A stretch of 27,220 bases of DNA from a virus. Of the stretch, positions 12,861 through 21,047 are shown in pieces. Where the stretch lies: positions 1-27,220 of the IMG/VR virus record IMGVR_UViG_3300035698_010890. One strand, 5' to 3'. A program made the position numbers and the translations under genes. Each line of letters starts with the position of its first letter. Position 1 is the first letter of the stretch. The notes under the pieces are model-generated. The model had not been told where the DNA came from. It made no database searches and was given only the letters and a program-made list of their open reading frames with translations.

Positions 12861-13979
12861 ATGTCAGTAGCTTTAGCGAAAGAAACTGGCCTGATGGGAA
12901 GAAAGCTGACCGCGTACATGGCTCGCGGTGGTAAGTTCTGGACCGGGAGTTGTACGTTCGACTCTTCGTATCCGCTCGGTGGCGAATCTCTCGCCGCACT
13001 TCCTTTCACGCCTTCAGGTCTCGATATCAATCCTCGAGGTGGTTATATTCCGGAATGGGATAAAACCAATAACAAACTGAAACTCCTCACGCCTGGAGTT
13101 GACCTTATCGTCGAAGAAGTGGTTACGATTGCTTCGCATGTTGGAACGCTCAAGCATAAGCCGTTCTATATCTTGGCGGTTGAATCGACAGCGACTACCA
13201 CGACCGGCCCGTTCTCGGTAATCCCAGCCGGAGAAACGCCTCTCACCGTGCAATGTGCGGTGAACTTCGCTACGGGCGGACTCACGTTTGTCTCAACCGA
13301 CTTGGTAACCTCTGTTCTGGTGACCTATATCCCGCTTCACGAAACCGGGCCGTTCTCGAGCTCCAATCTCGTCATAGACGAGGCTGTTGTTGCGGCTATA
13401 GCAAAGACCGACCTCGCATACCAGGCCGCGGCCGTTCAGTACGTATGGGACGATACCGATACTATCATTGCCGCGCTCGAACCGGTAGGTGAAGCGCCCT
13501 CGGCTACCCATACCGCCGTTGTCGATATCGACGATGGAAGTAACGATACAAACATCGACTCTCATACCGATGATGAGGGGAATTCCCTCAAGGTTACGTA
13601 TATCAAATATGGAACCTTCCCGCCGTATTGCCTGTTGGGAGACGGCGATCTCACCTTGGCGTCGGAAATCTACAACTTCACCACGAACCACTATAACCAC
13701 TTGGCGATTCCTGGACTTGGGACTGCTTGTATTGGTGAAGCGACAGCAGACAACGTAGCTCTCATATGGTCTGGCCCATCTTCCAGTAAGGCCGCAGGGG
13801 TCCCGGTGCTCGACCTTGAACTCAATCAGTGGAGCATAGACGAAAGTTCCGCGGTTACGACTCTCGCGGTTCCCGTTATCTTCATGCCTCCGAATGCAAA
13901 CGGCGGGGCTATGATGGAAGCTCCGATCGGAGAGGACCTTTCTTCTATCATTATCGATATGCGCGCTTGGCAAATATAG
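12861..13979 (+). CDS. Virion structural protein, 372 aa
   Basis: ATG 12861 has AAGGAC 8 bases upstream. The N-terminal part contains 'FDSSYPLGGESLAALPF' and 'RGGYIPEWDKTNNKLKLLTPG'. This pattern, of the 'sYptGGe.l....y.....nKlk' kind, recurs in phage structural proteins next to capsid genes. The rest is beta-rich with many Thr, Val and Gly residues and a central HTDDEGNSLKVTYIKYG. There are no long helices or catalytic motifs. It may be a second capsid-surface or vertex protein. Position, after the first terminator and before the adaptor, supports a virion role. Confidence 0.6.
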   Translation: MSVALAKETGLMGRKLTAYMARGGKFWTGSCTFDSSYPLGGESLAALPFTPSGLDINPRGGYIPEWDKTNNKLKLLTPGVDLIVEEVVTIASHVGTLKHKPFYILAVESTATTTTGPFSVIPAGETPLTVQCAVNFATGGLTFVSTDLVTSVLVTYIPLHETGPFSSSNLVIDEAVVAAIAKTDLAYQAAAVQYVWDDTDTIIAALEPVGEAPSATHTAVVDIDDGSNDTNIDSHTDDEGNSLKVTYIKYGTFPPYCLLGDGDLTLASEIYNFTTNHYNHLAIPGLGTACIGEATADNVALIWSGPSSSKAAGVPVLDLELNQWSIDESSAVTTLAVPVIFMPPNANGGAMMEAPIGEDLSSIIIDMRAWQI

Positions 13980-13989
13980 GGAGGCGTAG

Positions 13990-14319
13990 ATGTCTCAACA
14001 TGCTGTAAAAAGAGGAAAGGCGACTCGGACCTCGGCGGGAAGTACAGACATCCTGGCTACTCCCGGGGCCACCTCGCAGTACGCCCTCAAGACGCTTGTT
14101 GTAACGATCCATACGATCGCCGCAAATGGGAAGGTCGTTGTAGACGATGGAACAACCGAGTTTCTTGGATGGGATGCGGTAACCGCCGGAAGCGGGCAGC
14201 CGCCATGTATAAACTTTCCCGACGGGTATCATTGGGGAAAGAATAAGGCGATCCGCCTCACAACTGTAGGGGCTATCACCGCCTTTGCGATGGCCACCGC
14301 AGAAGTCCGCGGTCAGTAA
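13990..14319 (+). CDS. Small virion-region protein, 109 aa
   Basis: ATG 13990 is preceded by GGGAGGCG. The N-terminus is basic (MSQHAVKRGKATRT). The body is strand-rich (YALKTLVVTIHTIAANGKVVVDDGTTEFLGWD) and the end is 'AIRLTTVGAITAFAMATAEVRGQ'. It is followed by a clear intrinsic terminator. It is probably a minor structural protein. No family is recognised. Confidence 0.6.
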   Translation: MSQHAVKRGKATRTSAGSTDILATPGATSQYALKTLVVTIHTIAANGKVVVDDGTTEFLGWDAVTAGSGQPPCINFPDGYHWGKNKAIRLTTVGAITAFAMATAEVRGQ

Positions 14320-14322
14320 ATA

Positions 14323-14343
14323 GGGCCCTTCGGGGCCTGTTTT
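14323..14343 (+). terminator. Intrinsic terminator with UUCG tetraloop
   Basis: GGGCCC (14323-14328), loop TTCG, then GGGCCT (14333-14338), followed by G and TTTT (14340-14343). This is a compact stem with one G-T pair, capped by the very stable UUCG loop and followed by a T-run. It lies between the 109-aa gene and the adaptor gene. Confidence 0.65.
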
Positions 14344-14356
14344 ACAAGGAGGACCC

Positions 14357-15655
14357 ATGCTTCTGTCAGAGGCAATCACCGAAGTTCGAGAGAAGAGCCG
14401 CACGAGTGATGATTTCGTCACTGATGCGACGGTGGCGAATGCTATCGATGCGTCAATAAAAGAGTTTTTCACCGACGTTCGCGTCCTAATAAAGTACGCG
14501 CATCTCTCCCTTTCTCCGAAGTTCTGGACTCACGCAAGTATGGCAATCAACCTGACCATCGTTGGCGGGGCAAACGTACTTGTTGCAACAGATGTCGTCA
14601 TTACCGACTATTCCCGCGAGGGGGTGGCCGGTTCTGTCGTCGCGGCCGACTTGCAGGCCAAAATACGCGAGGCCGGCGCCACAACAGTATCGGTTTCGTT
14701 CTCGACTACAACTTGGAAATTCACGATCGACGCATCAGACTCGACCTCTATTACGATCGATAGCCCGTCGAACGATACCATATACGCAGACCCGATCGAT
14801 AACCTTCTCGGAAAATCAGGGACGCAATCAGATACCTCTTGGCTCGGGAATGTTCCGGAGGACTGTAACGTAGAGATAGACCTGCCTACAGACTTTGACA
14901 GGATGAAAGTTGTCGAGTGGGATCGGCGCCAACTCGCCGAAGCCCCGTATGACCTGTTCGTTTCTCCTCAATCGGCCGGACCTCCGATGTGTTATCAGGT
15001 CTTCAATAAGAGAATTAGGATCGCGCCGGTCCCTGACGAACAGGAATTGCTGCAGATCGTATATTTTTACCGACCTGAGACTGTGCGAGATTTCAAAGGG
15101 TATCAGGAGCTTGGATTTTCGAACGCAATCGATAGCCAGGCTTCAGGGCTTGCCGCTTCTACGCAATATTATTTCAAGGTCACAGCAAACGGCGGAACTG
15201 TAGTTGAATATGACATTACGACTGCAACGGTACTCACGATCGCTGCCGTCCTCGCGTTGATGAACACCGCGGCTACAGGGATATGCACGTTTTCCATGGA
15301 AGCCGGCGACATTAGGTGTACCTCAGACACTGAAGGTACCAGTTCTGCAATTGCTCTCGCCGTTGGGTCTACCGGAACCGATCTGTTCGCGACACTTACT
15401 GGATACTCAGCATTCGACACGGCCGTATCTGCATTGACTCGAGAGCTTGATATCCCTGATGAGGGAGAAGAGCCGGTTATCTACGGCGCCACGGCGAGGA
15501 TGTACGAAGCCGCCGCAGAGGAGAAGCGCGCAATCTATTATCACGGTCTCTCTCGGGCCCTGAGAATGGACTACAAGCGGAAAATCTTACAGCAGGATTC
15601 TAAGTACACAACGACCGCACAACGCGTAGTAAGTATCCCGTCGGTGACTATATGA
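14357..15655 (+). CDS. Head-tail adaptor/connector protein with two inserted domains
   Basis: The 432-aa product starts at ATG 14357 after CAAGGAGGA. The core matches phage adaptors that sit under the portal. It has an N-terminal helix pair (LLSEAITEVREKSR...ATVANAIDASIKEFF), a beta region at 170-245 (LPTDFDRMKVVEWDRRQL; YQVFNKRIRIAPVP; LLQIVYFYRP) and C-terminal helices (YGATARMYEAAAEEKRAIYYHGLSRALRMDYKRKI). Two stretches interrupt this core, at about residues 60-155 and 255-354. Each is rich in Thr, Ser, Ala and Gly, and each has a helix followed by beta strands, ending 'DNLLGKSG' and 'DLFATLTGY' respectively. Usual adaptors are about 150-230 aa, so the inserts roughly double the size. The stop overlaps the next gene. 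Confidence 0.65.
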   Translation: MLLSEAITEVREKSRTSDDFVTDATVANAIDASIKEFFTDVRVLIKYAHLSLSPKFWTHASMAINLTIVGGANVLVATDVVITDYSREGVAGSVVAADLQAKIREAGATTVSVSFSTTTWKFTIDASDSTSITIDSPSNDTIYADPIDNLLGKSGTQSDTSWLGNVPEDCNVEIDLPTDFDRMKVVEWDRRQLAEAPYDLFVSPQSAGPPMCYQVFNKRIRIAPVPDEQELLQIVYFYRPETVRDFKGYQELGFSNAIDSQASGLAASTQYYFKVTANGGTVVEYDITTATVLTIAAVLALMNTAATGICTFSMEAGDIRCTSDTEGTSSAIALAVGSTGTDLFATLTGYSAFDTAVSALTRELDIPDEGEEPVIYGATARMYEAAAEEKRAIYYHGLSRALRMDYKRKILQQDSKYTTTAQRVVSIPSVTI

Positions 15656-17592
15656 GACAGGCCTCTTTCGGCGACTTCAGCCGTGGATATGATTTACGTA
15701 CCCCTCACGAACTCATGAAGCCAGGCGATCTTACGAAAGCAGACAACTGCGTGTGGGATGATGAAGGTTTGGTTTCAAGGAAAGGACATGTAAGTTACAT
15801 CACGTCAGGGATTGGCGAAGACGATCAGATTAGAGGTTTTTCCAAACGATACTATTTGCGTGGCAAATGGGTTCAATTCATTGCTATTGACGACAACAGT
15901 GCCAGTTATGTCCTTTTTTTCGCACGCGACACAGTATCAATTTCCGCTCTTGGATCACAGTCGTATACGTTTACAACCGGGAATAATGTCCACTTTGCCG
16001 AGATAGACGGTAAGATTATCGCCACAAACGGCGTTGACCCTCCAATGATTATTACCTGGTCAGGGACACGGTGGGAAGGCGTCCGGTATGACACGGCCGA
16101 CACAAAGACTTGGGACGTAACTATTTGGGACGCTGGGCAATACTGGCCGGACACGTCGTATGTGGACGATACAACGGATGCGCAAAGCGATGATCTTCTC
16201 GATTTCCCGTTTGCTGGATCAACCAACATCGCCGGCTTTTGGGTTGCCTGCGCAAATCCCTTTACAAAGATCGTGCTTTACAACGCACAGCAATTAAGTA
16301 ACGTTTCTGCAATAACATATTCATATTGGAGTAGCGCCACTGATACGTGGGCGAATTTCACACCTACGACACCACTAGACTTAACTGCCGTGAATGGTCA
16401 CAGGACGGTTGAATGGGCATGTATTTCTGCTCTTAAACGATACGATGGAGACGAAGAAGCGATTCCTACGGGATATTATGTGATTCGAATAATAGTCGGG
16501 CAAACAGTAGACCAATCATATAAATACTGCCAAAAGCTCGAGATTTCGCATACCCATTATCTTTCTGAGGCGATAGGAGGTACCATCCCTCAGATTTGCA
16601 TTGCTCATAATAGCCGTATGTTTTTATCGGTAGACAATAAAGCATATTTTTCTCCACCTAACTCCATGTACAAGTTTCGAGGGGAAAGCGAAAGCGAATA
16701 TTTCCTCGAGGGCGGACCCCAGATACGCGCAATGGCTTCATACAAGAACATGCTGTTTGTCTTCAAGGATAGCGCGACATATGTGTTCTATGGAACAACT
16801 GTTGAGGATTTTTATCGAAAGAAAGTATCAGACTACGGGATAACATCAGCAACGGCTCTTGTCGTAACTGACGTGGGGATATTCTATCTCTCGGCAGACG
16901 GAATGCGAGTCACGAACGGAGATATAGATGTCCGGGTGTCTAACCATATCAACGACGAGTTGCTTGATTTTGATTCGTCAGAGGCTGTTGGAATCTATCA
17001 CAATGGCGTAGCCTACGTATCTTTCCCGAACGAAAGCACTGGAATCGTCTTACGATTCGATCCTGCAACGCTCGAGGTGGACGATAAAACCGGAGAGGGC
17101 CGCGTAGCCTTTTACAAATATACTGTATACCAGGCGAATTTCTACGTGTCTGAGAACGGAACAGGAGACACCGGGTTCCTGTTTTGTGCAAGTAACGACG
17201 GCGGCAACAGCGCATATATAGCAAAATTAGAATCCGTCCCATATGACACTCTTCGTGGAAGCTCCACCAAAAAAGCTATTTCCTTCGATGCGCGGACGCC
17301 GTATCTGTCTTTAGGGAATCTCGCGAAAAAGAAACGGCACGGGCGCCTTGTGCTTACGTTCATTGAGGGGTCGGCGGCGATAACGGCAACCATAGAGCTT
17401 GGAGCCGATAAGGGAGATCGGACGGTTTCCACTACCGTTATACTTGGGACCGATGGAAGGGACCATGTGTCAGAAATGAGAGCCCCCTACCAGATGGACG
17501 GACGGAGCATTAATGTTAAAATAACAATGTCGGCGACTGTGAAGTTTGGGTTTAGAGGCTTCGCGCTCGAGTATGAGACCATGGAGTTATAA
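15652..17592 (+). CDS. Tail nozzle/stabilisation-like protein, 646 aa
   Basis: ATG 15652 overlaps the adaptor stop. The N-terminus has 'DLRTPHELMKPGDLTKADNCVWDDEGLVSRKGH', a pattern seen in phage tail-hub and P22 gp10-like proteins. The body contains many short beta repeats, each with an aromatic, Gly and Asp turn. One is the stretch 'GPQIRAMASYKNMLFVFKDSATYVFYG', followed by 'VTDVGIFYLSADGMRVTNG' at about 360-425, as in beta-propeller nozzle proteins. In short-tailed phages this component extends the adaptor and forms the DNA exit tube. The place directly after the adaptor fits. There is no enzymatic motif. Confidence 0.6.
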   Translation: MRQASFGDFSRGYDLRTPHELMKPGDLTKADNCVWDDEGLVSRKGHVSYITSGIGEDDQIRGFSKRYYLRGKWVQFIAIDDNSASYVLFFARDTVSISALGSQSYTFTTGNNVHFAEIDGKIIATNGVDPPMIITWSGTRWEGVRYDTADTKTWDVTIWDAGQYWPDTSYVDDTTDAQSDDLLDFPFAGSTNIAGFWVACANPFTKIVLYNAQQLSNVSAITYSYWSSATDTWANFTPTTPLDLTAVNGHRTVEWACISALKRYDGDEEAIPTGYYVIRIIVGQTVDQSYKYCQKLEISHTHYLSEAIGGTIPQICIAHNSRMFLSVDNKAYFSPPNSMYKFRGESESEYFLEGGPQIRAMASYKNMLFVFKDSATYVFYGTTVEDFYRKKVSDYGITSATALVVTDVGIFYLSADGMRVTNGDIDVRVSNHINDELLDFDSSEAVGIYHNGVAYVSFPNESTGIVLRFDPATLEVDDKTGEGRVAFYKYTVYQANFYVSENGTGDTGFLFCASNDGGNSAYIAKLESVPYDTLRGSSTKKAISFDARTPYLSLGNLAKKKRHGRLVLTFIEGSAAITATIELGADKGDRTVSTTVILGTDGRDHVSEMRAPYQMDGRSINVKITMSATVKFGFRGFALEYETMEL

Positions 17593-17593
17593 T

Positions 17594-19003
17594 ATGTCTG
17601 ATATATTAGGGATAGATGGAATCCTGGCTAATCAGCCTCAAAGACCCAAGGAGCGAAGGTATGTAAACTATACCGGTGAGCAGTTCTTTACTCCAGAAAA
17701 CCAGCAGAACACAGCATACGCTCCATATGTGAGCCCATACCTCGAGGGAGGCGCGGATTACGGTACGCTTGCAGGAACCTATGCTTCGACTCCCGTTGTT
17801 CAAGGATACGAAGAGCTCGACCCGGACTCTGGCCAGTGGGCCTTTACCCTGGAGAAATCGCTATACGATGATGCACAGAATCTGCAAGAACTTAATACTG
17901 CTGAAGGCCCGGAAAGTTTCGACGATTGGATAGCCGATAGGCAAGAGTACGACGCGGAAGGGAATCTGGTATCGGGTCCGGAATATTTCGATGATATATT
18001 CTCCTCCGAGGCGTATACCGGGATGCAGGGTGTTATTGACGACTCCGCGGACATGGACGACGAAATGGCCGGCGCAGAAATGGCTGCTGCCGCTCGTCTT
18101 GGGTTCTTCGAAAAAGATGCAGACGGCAACACCCTCGTGGACGAAGACGGGAATCCTATTGTAGACATGGAGGCTTATCGCGATAGTATTGCCTCAGATC
18201 GAGAGCAGCTTGACAAAGGGGTGATGGGGCAGCAAGGGGTTCTTGGGACAGAATACGAAACTGCTTTCCATCGCAACACAGCAAGAACGGTTCAGCAAAT
18301 AATTAACGCGAATCAGCAACTTATCGAATCGCTGGGGATGCAGTCCTCTGCGGCCGCGTACATGAAGATGGGAGAAATCTCAAATCAGATCGCAGACATC
18401 AACGTGCAGGCAGGCTTTAAGCTCATGGAGCAAGACCTCCTGCAGCGAGAGGTTGAGTACGAGGCATTAGTCAGTCGATTTAACGCTACATCAATTATCG
18501 TGTCCGACGAACGGCAGATGTATATAGATGCTATCATGGACAATAGGGCAACGGCCCTCCAAGGATATGCTACGCAGGTCGCTTCGATGTTCCAGCAGAA
18601 CCAAAACGTGTTGACTGAATACGGTTCAGATCTCCAAGCGGCGCGAAACCATATCGATGCTGCGTATAAAAAAATCATGGCTTCGATAGGGTATGATGAA
18701 CACCTGATGGATCAGTCAAATGAGGCGTACGAGGCGAACATGGCTCCGTATTACGATGCGATGGAGGAGTGGTCGATTAGTCTAAATGCCGCTTTCGGAG
18801 TAGAGGAACTTGATCTTTCACAGCAGGACAGAGACGCGGCTGGCAACACAAACATTGCCTCTTCTTTGACCGATGCCGTTGCTTCGCTTGGAACTGGAGT
18901 CGGCGTCGGATTTGCGGTGGGAGGTCCGGCCGGGGCAGTGGTTGGTGGGGCGATCGGGCTTATCTTGGCAATTATCGGCGTGGGCTCTGCGGTTTCGGCA
19001 TAA
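17594..19003 (+). CDS. Probable ejection (internal virion) protein with glycine-zipper C-terminus
   Basis: The start is ATG 17594, with GGAG 8 bases upstream, giving 469 aa. The N-terminal 150 residues are acidic and Tyr-rich. Residues about 200-410 are long helices rich in Gln, Ala and Met (TVQQIINANQQLIESLGMQSSAAAYMKMGEI). The last 40 residues are hydrophobic and glycine-rich (GVGVGFAVGGPAGAVVGGAIG, then LILAIIGVG). Such glycine-zipper tails insert into membranes and are known in podovirus ejection proteins, which leave the capsid with the DNA and build a channel across the cell envelope. It is followed after 12 bases by a second large helical protein. The class call is by composition and position. 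Confidence 0.6.
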   Translation: MSDILGIDGILANQPQRPKERRYVNYTGEQFFTPENQQNTAYAPYVSPYLEGGADYGTLAGTYASTPVVQGYEELDPDSGQWAFTLEKSLYDDAQNLQELNTAEGPESFDDWIADRQEYDAEGNLVSGPEYFDDIFSSEAYTGMQGVIDDSADMDDEMAGAEMAAAARLGFFEKDADGNTLVDEDGNPIVDMEAYRDSIASDREQLDKGVMGQQGVLGTEYETAFHRNTARTVQQIINANQQLIESLGMQSSAAAYMKMGEISNQIADINVQAGFKLMEQDLLQREVEYEALVSRFNATSIIVSDERQMYIDAIMDNRATALQGYATQVASMFQQNQNVLTEYGSDLQAARNHIDAAYKKIMASIGYDEHLMDQSNEAYEANMAPYYDAMEEWSISLNAAFGVEELDLSQQDRDAAGNTNIASSLTDAVASLGTGVGVGFAVGGPAGAVVGGAIGLILAIIGVGSAVSA

Positions 19004-19015
19004 AACGAGGGGAAT

Positions 19016-20386
19016 ATGGCATATAGCGACAGGAATCTTGGCGTTCGAAACAATATCTCGAGTCTGATCCAAGGGTTCAGACAAGGGGCCTCTCAACGCG
19101 CTGACCGTTCAGCCGGGCTTGCCGAGGGAGCCAGGAACAGACACGCGGGCAAACAGTCTCAGCTTCTTGACATGGCTTCGAAATTCGGAAGCCAGGTACA
19201 GCAGCAGAGCTTTGACAAAGAATCCTATTCGCCCGGGGGCCATATGTTCGAGTATGGCAAGGCCCAATCTGCTTGGGAACTCGAGGCGAATAAGGATTTA
19301 GCCGAATACAAAGAAGGGCTGACTGAGAAGGCGTATGGGCCTAATGGGGTTCAGCGAGACTATGCGGCATGGGCGGCAAGGCTCGAAGAGGCAGCTCAGG
19401 GGAGGCTTAAAGAAATACAGTTTGGGTACGACAAGGATTTAGCTGAGGCAGGGAGAGAGACGGCAGAAGAGCGTGCTGCCGATGCTTGGGCCAGCGAGGC
19501 CGCAAAGCTCAGGTTCTATACTGAAATGTATGAGAAGCATCCGGAAATGTTTGCAGCGATGTATGGCGCCGCAGACGAAGAGGGGGTAGAAGACGAGCAG
19601 CCGTTTGCTCCGTTCGATCAAATTGTCACTTGGACTAAGGAAATAGCCGACAGGCTGTCTGGCTTAGACACGAGAGAAGAGGTTATCGCAGAATTAGAAA
19701 CATTTATCGGGCAAAAGCTCTTGGGTAATGTTTGGAAGACCGGGGAAGCAGAGCTTCTCGAATCTATGATCCCGGGATTTGTCGATTGGGCATACGGAGA
19801 TGAAGTAGGATTGGTCGATCCTGCGACAACTGCCCACAGGGCTCTTGTGTTGCCGAATTTAGGATTCGGGCGGAGAATTAATAATGTTGTGAAAATCTTT
19901 ACAGCCGGGTTGGGGGCGGCTGGAATTGGAGATTCGGGACTCGTGACTCGTGCGATAGATAGGGCAAAGGCAGAAAACGCTGCGGCTGGAAACACTGGCG
20001 GAGTATCGCGCAGTTTCTCTGAGCCAGGCCCGGTTACAGTTCCGTCTTCTGGAGTTGATACTTTGGATCAAAGCATCGCTTCCGTGGTCAATCCATCTGA
20101 AGTGGTAGCCCATACTCTGCCCGCCGGGATCGGAAGTATAGTAGGTAGGGTACGTGATGTTGCAGAAGAAGTGGAGTATCCTGAATGGGCCGACACTCAA
20201 GTTGAAAAGATTCTGCATGATTACGTAAAGGACCTGACTCCGCAACAGCTCGAGTCTCAGGCAGGGGCTGACGCCAAAGGGAATCCCACGACGGTACAAT
20301 GGCAGATAGATATTGCGAAGCACACGCAGCAGTCGGATGAGGTTGTCAATAAAATCCTCAATCTAATAAAAAGCGCAACTCAGTAG
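19016..20386 (+). CDS. Probable second ejection/internal virion protein, 456 aa
   Basis: ATG 19016 has GAGGGG upstream. The first 60 residues are basic and Gln/Ala/Ser-rich (ISSLIQGFRQGASQRADRSAGLAEGARNRHAGKQ). A long helical stretch follows at about 80-180 with many Ala, Glu and Lys (ELEANKDLAEYKEGLTEKAYG; RDYAAWAARLEEAAQGRLKEIQFGYDKDLAEAG). The central part is acidic, and the C-terminal third carries 'HTLPAGIGSIVGRV' and a helical tail. No catalytic motif is visible. Its place between the glycine-zipper protein and the giant protein argues for a role in DNA ejection or as an internal core protein. No named family is recognised. Confidence 0.55.
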   Translation: MAYSDRNLGVRNNISSLIQGFRQGASQRADRSAGLAEGARNRHAGKQSQLLDMASKFGSQVQQQSFDKESYSPGGHMFEYGKAQSAWELEANKDLAEYKEGLTEKAYGPNGVQRDYAAWAARLEEAAQGRLKEIQFGYDKDLAEAGRETAEERAADAWASEAAKLRFYTEMYEKHPEMFAAMYGAADEEGVEDEQPFAPFDQIVTWTKEIADRLSGLDTREEVIAELETFIGQKLLGNVWKTGEAELLESMIPGFVDWAYGDEVGLVDPATTAHRALVLPNLGFGRRINNVVKIFTAGLGAAGIGDSGLVTRAIDRAKAENAAAGNTGGVSRSFSEPGPVTVPSSGVDTLDQSIASVVNPSEVVAHTLPAGIGSIVGRVRDVAEEVEYPEWADTQVEKILHDYVKDLTPQQLESQAGADAKGNPTTVQWQIDIAKHTQQSDEVVNKILNLIKSATQ

Positions 20387-20396
20387 GAGCCTATGA

Positions 20397-20987
20397 GTGC
20401 CCAACCCATTAGCGAGACTACCGGCCGGCATACGATCAATTAGTTCTCCAGTTCTCAGAAACGCTGTACGTTCGTCGGTTTCTCGTTACGATACGCTCCG
20501 CGGCCAAGAGGAAACTCCCGGACCTACCCAATCTCAACAGGAACTTATGCCGTACCTCGAAGAAGAGGCAAAGAAGGAAGCCAGGCGAAAGGGGCTTCTC
20601 CGACCGGTTGAGGTTGTTTTTGACATCCTGCAGCGCGGGCAATATCTCACAGCAAATGTTACGCAGACGATTATCGACAATATCCGTGGCGGGAAGCCGA
20701 TCGCACAGGGCTTATCGCGGGCTGTAGTCGGAGCCATCTCAGGGAGCATAAAAGGTGACTGGAAAGACGTTCTGTTTGGGGGCCCTGACGAGCAAGGACA
20801 AGACGTTCAGGGGTTGTTCGACTGGAGACCAGACACAAAGGGCGGAAAGTTCGCCAAGAATGTCGCTGGATTTGCGGCAAATGTTTTCCTCGATCCGACC
20901 ACTTATCTATCTTTCGGCTCGTCTAGTGCTGCGAAGCAGGCCGCTACTCGGTTTGCTGATGATGGCGTTATTGGCTTTGTTCGATAG
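20397..20987 (+). CDS. N-terminal part of a giant internal virion protein, ended by an in-frame amber
   Basis: GTG 20397 follows TAGGAG at normal spacing and opens a 196-aa frame that ends at TAG 20985-20987. The sequence has the features of the start of a much larger phage protein: 'LRPVEVVFDILQRGQYLTANVTQTIIDNIRGG', 'GAISGSIKGDWKDVLFGG' and 'AGFAANVFLDPTTYLSFGSS'. Large virion proteins I know of with such N-termini continue for many hundred residues. Directly after the amber the same frame stays open for 1,032 more codons, up to 24086, with no start codon for the first 60 bases. It may be a point nonsense mutation, a sequencing error or programmed readthrough. If no readthrough occurs, this fragment is made as a separate 196-aa protein. 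Confidence 0.6.
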   Translation: MPNPLARLPAGIRSISSPVLRNAVRSSVSRYDTLRGQEETPGPTQSQQELMPYLEEEAKKEARRKGLLRPVEVVFDILQRGQYLTANVTQTIIDNIRGGKPIAQGLSRAVVGAISGSIKGDWKDVLFGGPDEQGQDVQGLFDWRPDTKGGKFAKNVAGFAANVFLDPTTYLSFGSSSAAKQAATRFADDGVIGFVR

Positions 20988-21047
20988 CTCTCCAAAAACC
21001 CGAAAGAATTCCTTCCGGACCTAATCCGCAGAGGTATCGACGAGGAT

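Noticed and set aside
13293-13973. Long minus-strand open frame of 226 aa opposite the 372-aa gene
   Set aside because: It is antisense to a well-supported gene with a ribosome binding site, has an Arg-rich shadow translation and no promoter or ribosome binding site.
20393-20443. Alternative start ATG 20393 implying a programmed frameshift
   Set aside because: That frame closes after 16 codons, while GTG 20397 has proper spacing to GGAG and gives the conserved-looking protein.
20985-20987. Genome-wide reassignment of TAG to an amino acid
   Set aside because: Several genes in the window (1141, 4161, 5085, 12787, 13979, 20386) end sensibly at TAG with the next gene starting right after.
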